From the NCBI RefSeq assembly GCF_900114035.1, contig NZ_FORP01000022.1, forward strand, positions 1 through 64,000: 64,000 nt of DNA. The letters run 5' to 3'. Position numbers and translations under genes: made by a program. Shown piece by piece: positions 60,168-64,000 of the stretch; the stretch's first letter is position 1, and every line of letters starts with the position of its first letter. The notes beneath the pieces were generated by a model. That model was not told the origin of the DNA. It made no database searches and saw nothing but the letters and a program-made list of their open reading frames with translations. Origin of the DNA: Amycolatopsis sacchari. GTDB lineage: Bacteria > Actinomycetota > Actinomycetes > Mycobacteriales > Pseudonocardiaceae.

Positions 60168-61130
60168 TCAGCCCGCGCCGATCAGCCGCAGCGCCGAGCT
60201 GAGCCGGTGCTCGCCGCGCTCCGCCGCTCGGGCCGCGCCCGCCTTGCGGATCCGGTCCAGCTCCGCCGGATCCGCCAGCAGCGCCAGCGTTCCTTCGCGG
60301 ACCGGGCGCAGCGTCTCGATCACCGCGTCCGCCACGGCCTCCTTCAACGCGCCGTACGAGCCGTACGCCTCCGCCACGTCACGCGGGCTGGTGCCGGTGC
60401 AGGCGGCGAGGATCTCCAGCAGGTTCGACACCCCCGGCCGCCGCTCGGGGTCGTAGGCGGGCACGGACTCGGCGTCGGTGACCGCGCGGCGCACCTTGCG
60501 GCGGATCAGGTCCGGCTCGTCGAGCACGAACACCACCCCGGCCGCGTCCCGGCCGGACTTCGACATCTTCCGCGCCGGGTCGGCGAGGTCCCGCACGCGC
60601 GCCCCGGTGGGCGGCAGCACCGCCTCCGGCACGGTGAACACCTCGCCGTAGGTGGAGTTGAACCGCTTCGCGAGCGCGCGGGCCAGCTCCACGTGCTGCC
60701 GCTGGTCCTCGCCGACGGGCACCTCGTCCGCACCCAGCAGCAGGATGTCGGCGGCCATCAGCACGGGATAGGTCAGCAGGCTGAGCCGCACCCCGCTCTG
60801 GCCACCCGCCTTCTCCTTGAACTGGATCATCCGCGCGGCCTCGCCGAAACTGCACGTGCATTCCAGCAACCACGTCAGCGCGCCCAGTTCCCGCGCGAGA
60901 TCGGATTGGACGAAAACGCGTTCCGGGGCGATTCCGGACGCGATCAGCACGGCGAGCATCTCGCTGGTGCGCGCCCGCAGCCCGGCCGGGTTGTGCGAGG
61001 TGGTCATGGCGTGCAGGTCCGACACGAAGTACAGGTCCCGCGCCCCTCCTGCCGCGGCCCAGTGCGAGATCGCGCCCAGGTAGTTGCCGAGCTGGGCGTG
61101 CCCGGACGGGGTGATGCCGGAAAACCTCAT
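60168..61130 (-). CDS. trpS: Tryptophan--tRNA ligase
   Basis: A 320-residue class I aminoacyl-tRNA synthetase. HIGH region is PSGHAQLGNYLGAI (about 8-21), KMSKS is in DPARKMSKSGRD (about 178-189), with the TrpRS blocks SDLHAMTT and GEDQRQHVELAR. ATG at 61130 (MRFSGITPSGHAQLG). Expression is probably attenuated by a Trp-Trp leader peptide and terminator 60-150 bases upstream. Note that the second gene copy of trpS sometimes found in actinobacteria as antibiotic-resistant form is not excluded. Confidence 0.94.
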   Translation of the reverse strand: MRFSGITPSGHAQLGNYLGAISHWAAAGGARDLYFVSDLHAMTTSHNPAGLRARTSEMLAVLIASGIAPERVFVQSDLARELGALTWLLECTCSFGEAARMIQFKEKAGGQSGVRLSLLTYPVLMAADILLLGADEVPVGEDQRQHVELARALAKRFNSTYGEVFTVPEAVLPPTGARVRDLADPARKMSKSGRDAAGVVFVLDEPDLIRRKVRRAVTDAESVPAYDPERRPGVSNLLEILAACTGTSPRDVAEAYGSYGALKEAVADAVIETLRPVREGTLALLADPAELDRIRKAGAARAAERGEHRLSSALRLIGAG

Positions 61131-61186
61131 GGGGTCTGCTCCTCGAAGGTCGGTGCCGCCCGCGCGGACCGCCTCCCCGGACACGG

Positions 61187-61212
61187 AAAAGGCCGCCCTC
61201 GCGGGGCGGCCT
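61187..61212 (-). terminator. trpS attenuator hairpin
   Basis: In the trpS leader, on the minus strand, GGCCGCCCC-gcg-AGGGCGGCC (61191-61211) forms a strong stem followed by TTTT (61187-61190), an intrinsic terminator between the leader peptide and trpS. It can compete with the leader-peptide region, where GCCGCCC and GGGCGGC words (61236-61253) recur, giving alternative pairings. Confidence 0.85.
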
Positions 61213-61234
61213 GGATGTGTCAGCGCACAGCGAT

Positions 61235-61279
61235 TCAGCCGCCCGGGGGCGGCCACCACAGTCCGGTGAAGCTGCGCAT
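61235..61279 (-). CDS. trpS leader peptide with tandem Trp codons
   Basis: A 14-codon ORF reads MRSFTGLWWPPPGG then TGA. Two adjacent Trp codons (61253-61258) make it a classic attenuator peptide: ribosome stalling at low charged tRNA-Trp would prevent the downstream terminator (61187-61212) from forming. The ATG is preceded by tgctccc with no strong ribosome site, which allows that the transcript is nearly leaderless. trpS is the only downstream gene. trpS attenuation by this mechanism has been predicted in other actinobacteria. Confidence 0.8.
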   Translation of the reverse strand: MRSFTGLWWPPPGG

Positions 61280-61388
61280 GGGAGCACTTTAACGCCGGTC
61301 CGCGGTTCTTTACCACCGCATGACCGATGTGATCGACCAGTCCCGAATCGAAACCGCCGGTATGCCGCGACGGAGCTACCGTCAATTC

Positions 61389-61688
61389 ATGTATGTGGTT
61401 CTGCTGACCTTCACGGCCCCGATGGAAGAAGTCGACTACGCATTGCCCGATCACGCGAAGTGGCTCGAAAAGCACTTCCAGGCGGGCGAGTTCCTCGCCG
61501 CCGGGCGCTGCAACCCGCGGGAGGGCGGGGTGATCCTCACGCGCCCCATGTCGCGGGCGAAGCTGGAGGCGATCCTCTGCCTCGACCCGTTCGCGCTCCA
61601 GCACCTCGCGACGTACGAGATCGTCGAGTTCGCGGCGACCCGCACCGCGCCGGAGCTGAGCGCCCTCAACGAGGCGGTGCTGGCCTAA
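61389..61688 (+). CDS. YciI family protein
   Basis: A 99-residue ferredoxin-like-fold protein: MYVVLLTFTAPMEEVDYALPDHAKWLEKHFQAGEFLAAGRCNPREG in order, with the family's conserved His (DHAKWL) and the Asp region. Members are putative small hydrolases/isomerases. ATG at 61389 is used because the YciI fold starts there; a longer frame from 61320 exists. Its stop overlaps that of the convergent small Cys-rich gene. Confidence 0.85.
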   Translation: MYVVLLTFTAPMEEVDYALPDHAKWLEKHFQAGEFLAAGRCNPREGGVILTRPMSRAKLEAILCLDPFALQHLATYEIVEFAATRTAPELSALNEAVLA

Positions 61689-61828
61689 GCGGCCGCCTTC
61701 GCCTTCTTCAGTGCGAGCACGGGGCACTTCTTGCAGCGGCTCGAAGACCGGCAGCACTTCTTCTTCACCTTGCCGGCCTTGATGAGCTTGCGGACGACCG
61801 CCTGGGGGTCCGCGTTCTTCTTGCCCAT
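61685..61828 (-). CDS. Small basic Cys-rich protein (47 aa), probably iron-regulated
   Basis: Reads MGKKNADPQAVVRKLIKAGK continuing VKKKCCRSSSRCKKCPVLAL and KKAKAAA. Four Cys in the C-C-x5-C-x2-C arrangement and many Lys suggest a small zinc- or iron-binding, nucleic-acid-contacting protein; such short proteins are widely conserved in actinobacteria without a known function. It is missing from typical ORF calls because of its size. A palindrome matching the IdeR/DtxR iron box lies directly upstream of its ATG. Confidence 0.75.
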   Translation of the reverse strand: MGKKNADPQAVVRKLIKAGKVKKKCCRSSSRCKKCPVLALKKAKAAA

Positions 61829-61832
61829 CCAG

Positions 61833-61852
61833 TTAGGTTAGGCGCACCTAAC
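61833..61852. promoter_or_regulatory. IdeR/DtxR-type iron box
   Basis: TTAGGTTAGGCGCACCTAAC at 61833-61852 matches the TTAGGTTAGSCTAACCTAA-type consensus of IdeR/DtxR sites closely, with outer arms GTTAGGT/ACCTAAC in perfect symmetry. It is 5 bases upstream of the ATG of the small Cys-rich gene (minus strand) and 125 bases upstream of typA (plus strand). Iron-dependent repression of the small gene is the simplest reading. Confidence 0.72.
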
Positions 61853-61976
61853 TGGAGATGCAGCGTGGCGGGGGTCACAAAGGGGCGGAGGGTATCCTGG
61901 AGAAGACTGCCCGTTGGCCAGAGCCGGCGCGGGGGTCTTCCCCCTTCAGACCTTTTAGTACTTCAGGAGCCTTCGC

Positions 61977-63875
61977 GTGCCCGCAGCAACCGCCGAGAAG
62001 GTCCGCACGGACCTGCGCAACGTGGCCATCGTGGCACACGTCGACCACGGCAAGACCACCCTGGTCGACGCCATGCTCCGCCAGTCGGGAGCCTTCGCCG
62101 AGCGCGCCGAGGTCGTCGACCGGGTCATGGACTCCGGCGAGCTCGAGCGCGAGAAGGGCATCACGATCCTGGCCAAGAACACGGCCATCCACCGCCAGAC
62201 GCCGGACGGCGCGGTCACCATCAACGTGATCGACACCCCCGGCCACGCCGACTTCGGTGGCGAGGTCGAGCGCGGCCTCGCGATGGTCGACGGCGTGGTC
62301 CTGCTCGTGGACGCGAGCGAGGGCCCGCTGCCGCAGACCCGCTTCGTGCTGCGCAAGACCCTCGAAGCCGGGCTGCCGGTGGTCCTCGTCGTGAACAAGG
62401 TCGACCGCCCCGACGCGCGGATCGCCGAGGTCGTCGAGGAGACCCACGACCTGCTGCTCGACCTCGCGGGCGACATCGAGGACGCCGACCTGGACGCGGT
62501 GCTCGACCTGCCCGTCGTCTACGCCTCCGCCCGCGCCGGCCGCGCGAGCCTGGAGCGCCCCGCCGACGGCGACCTGCCCGACAGCGAGAACCTCGACCCG
62601 CTGTTCGAGACCCTGCTGCGCCACGTCCCGCCGCCCCAGGCCGACGTCGACGGCCCGCTGCGCGCGCTGGTGACCAACCTCGACGCGTCGAACTTCCTCG
62701 GCCGCATCGCGCTCATCCGCATCCACTCCGGCAAGCTGCGCAAGGGCCAGACCGTCGCGTGGCTGCGCGAGGACGGCACGGTGCAGAACGTGCGGATCTC
62801 CGAGCTGCTGGTCACCGAGGCCCTGGAGCGCGTGCCCGCGCAGGAGGCCGCCGCGGGCGACCTCGTCGCGATCGCCGGCATCCCGGACATCACGATCGGT
62901 GACACCCTCGCCGACGTCGAGAACCCCGAGGCCCTGCCGCGGATCACCGTGGACGAGCCCGCCATCTCGATGACGATCGGCGTCAACACCTCGCCGCTGG
63001 CGGGCCGCAACGGCGGGGACAAGCTCACCGCCCGGCTGGTCAAGGCCCGGCTGGACGCCGAGCTCGTCGGCAACGTGAGCATCAAGGTGCTGCCCACCGA
63101 CCGCCCCGACACGTGGGAGGTCCAGGGCCGTGGCGAGCTGGCGCTGGCGATCCTCGTCGAGCAGATGCGCCGCGAGGGCTTCGAGCTGACCGTCGGCAAG
63201 CCGCAGGTGGTCACCAGGACCATCGACGGCAAGTTGCACGAGCCGTTCGAGCGGCTGACGATCGACTCGCCGGAGGAGCACCTCGGCTCGATCACGCAGC
63301 TGATGGCGGCGCGCAAGGGCCGCATGGAGCACATGGGCGGCAACGGCACCGGCCGCATCCGGCTGGAGTACGTGCTGCCCGCGCGCGGCCTGATCGGGTT
63401 CCGCACGGACTTCCTCACCGAGACGCGCGGCACCGGCATCGCCAACCACGTGTTCGAGGGCTACTTCCCGTGGGCGGGCGAGATCCGCACGCGGCACACC
63501 GGTTCGCTCGTCGCCGACCGCTCCGGCCCGGTGACGTCGTACGCGATGATCCAGCTGGCCGACCGCGGGACCTTCTTCGTGGAGCCGGGCGCCGAGGTGT
63601 ACGAGGGCATGGTCGTCGGGGAGAACCCGCGTGCCGAGGACCTCGACATCAACATCACCAAGGAGAAGAAGCTCACGAACATGCGCTCGTCCACGGGTGA
63701 CGAGCTCGAGCGCCTCGCCCGCCCGCGCAAGCTGGGCCTGGAGGAGGCGCTGGAGTTCTGCGCTGCCGACGAGTGCGTCGAGGTGGCGCCGGAGGCCGTG
63801 CGCGTGCGCAAGGTGACGCTGGACATCAGCCAGCGGGCCAAGGAGCGTTCGCGCGCGAAGAGCCTGCCCAAGTAA
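61977..63875 (+). CDS. typA: Translational GTPase TypA/BipA
   Basis: A 632-residue ribosome-associated GTPase. G1 AHVDHGKTTLVDAML (about 19-33), switch I EREKGITI, G3 DTPGHADFGGEVERGL, G4 NKVDRPDA; then translation domain II, EF-G domain III-like and V-like parts and the TypA-specific C-terminal domain (ETRGTGIANHVFEGYFPWAG, REDLDINITKEKKLTNMRSS region). It functions in ribosome assembly and stress adaptation. GTG at 61977. Confidence 0.96.
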   Translation: MPAATAEKVRTDLRNVAIVAHVDHGKTTLVDAMLRQSGAFAERAEVVDRVMDSGELEREKGITILAKNTAIHRQTPDGAVTINVIDTPGHADFGGEVERGLAMVDGVVLLVDASEGPLPQTRFVLRKTLEAGLPVVLVVNKVDRPDARIAEVVEETHDLLLDLAGDIEDADLDAVLDLPVVYASARAGRASLERPADGDLPDSENLDPLFETLLRHVPPPQADVDGPLRALVTNLDASNFLGRIALIRIHSGKLRKGQTVAWLREDGTVQNVRISELLVTEALERVPAQEAAAGDLVAIAGIPDITIGDTLADVENPEALPRITVDEPAISMTIGVNTSPLAGRNGGDKLTARLVKARLDAELVGNVSIKVLPTDRPDTWEVQGRGELALAILVEQMRREGFELTVGKPQVVTRTIDGKLHEPFERLTIDSPEEHLGSITQLMAARKGRMEHMGGNGTGRIRLEYVLPARGLIGFRTDFLTETRGTGIANHVFEGYFPWAGEIRTRHTGSLVADRSGPVTSYAMIQLADRGTFFVEPGAEVYEGMVVGENPRAEDLDINITKEKKLTNMRSSTGDELERLARPRKLGLEEALEFCAADECVEVAPEAVRVRKVTLDISQRAKERSRAKSLPK

Positions 63876-64000
63876 GCCCTGATCGGGAACCCGCCGGGGG
63901 TGGCGGACGTCCACCTCACGGCGGTACCCGATACGGTGCCGGACGGCTCCGGCGTCTTCGGGAATTCCGTACCGGGGTGCGGGGCCTTGTGGCACCATCG
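63876..64000. other. Intergenic end of window
   Basis: 125 bases after typA show no gene, no canonical terminator and no RNA gene that I can identify. The next gene lies beyond the window. Confidence 0.4.

Noticed and set aside
61131-61290. T-box riboswitch for trpS
   Set aside because: No T-box consensus (AGGGTGGNACCGCG) is found; instead a leader peptide with Trp codons explains the terminator.
61875-63998. 707-codon minus-strand ORF across typA
   Set aside because: Antisense shadow of typA.

Overview
This 64 kb window is high-GC actinobacterial chromosome with one foreign island. Protein families, GTG starts, short overlapping operons and the order lipid-droplet protein / xseA / xseB / glpX / ispH / DUF6542 / ychF suggest the Pseudonocardiaceae (Amycolatopsis-like). 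That assignment is inferred from gene content; no 16S or marker search was possible.

Layout. 0-5.4 kb: edge of an older scar (IS5-like transposase tail, truncated TPR protein, an acyl-CoA dehydrogenase with a frameshifted partner, a TetR/oxidoreductase pair, a broken DUF2867-like gene). 5.4-35.5 kb: conserved chromosome with a hemolysin III-type membrane protein, Z-prenyl synthase, PIN-PhoH ATPase behind a structured leader, GuaB1, DUF309, MBL hydrolase, aldo/keto reductase, Tat-exported PHP phosphoesterase, ATP-dependent ligase, fumarase, ferredoxin reductase, secreted trypsin-like protease, GlpX, XseAB, IspH, RmuC, SbcCD, Ogt, Ada-AlkA and YchF. DNA repair and metabolism are prominent (XseAB, SbcCD, RmuC, ligase, Ogt and Ada-AlkA lie within 20 kb). 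Three long intergenic gaps hold degenerate GC-rich minisatellites (45-bp and 27-bp units).

35.45-49.24 kb: genomic island at the 3' end of ychF. The last codons of ychF occur three times (35448-35481, 45993-46030, 49223-49244). I read this as two elements integrated one after the other at the same target. The outer one (about 10.5 kb) carries a VanR/VanS-like two-component system with a VanY-like carboxypeptidase, decayed MmyB-type regulators, a glyoxalase/MarR pair, an amidase remnant, a deleted IS3-family element, and a TetR-controlled SDR/SnoaL/LtrA operon. The inner one (about 3.2 kb) carries a broken tyrosine integrase, several inverted-repeat structures, a 73-bp tandem repeat array and a low-GC Fic-domain gene. 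The ancestral ychF end and its downstream terminator can be reconstructed by deleting both.

49.2-64 kb: conserved chromosome again: two tiny membrane proteins, pterin-4a-carbinolamine dehydratase, a TPP riboswitch driving a thiamine ABC transporter (thiBPQ), an inositol-monophosphatase-like enzyme, an ABC-2 exporter with a LolA-like secreted protein divergent from a two-component system plus NUDIX hydrolase, trpS with a Trp-Trp leader peptide and attenuator, a YciI protein, a tiny Cys-rich basic protein under an IdeR/DtxR-type box, and typA/bipA.

The regulatory signals seen directly in the DNA (TPP riboswitch, trpS attenuator, iron-box palindrome, MarR and TetR operators, PhoH leader) and the double integration at ychF are the most informative parts of the window.
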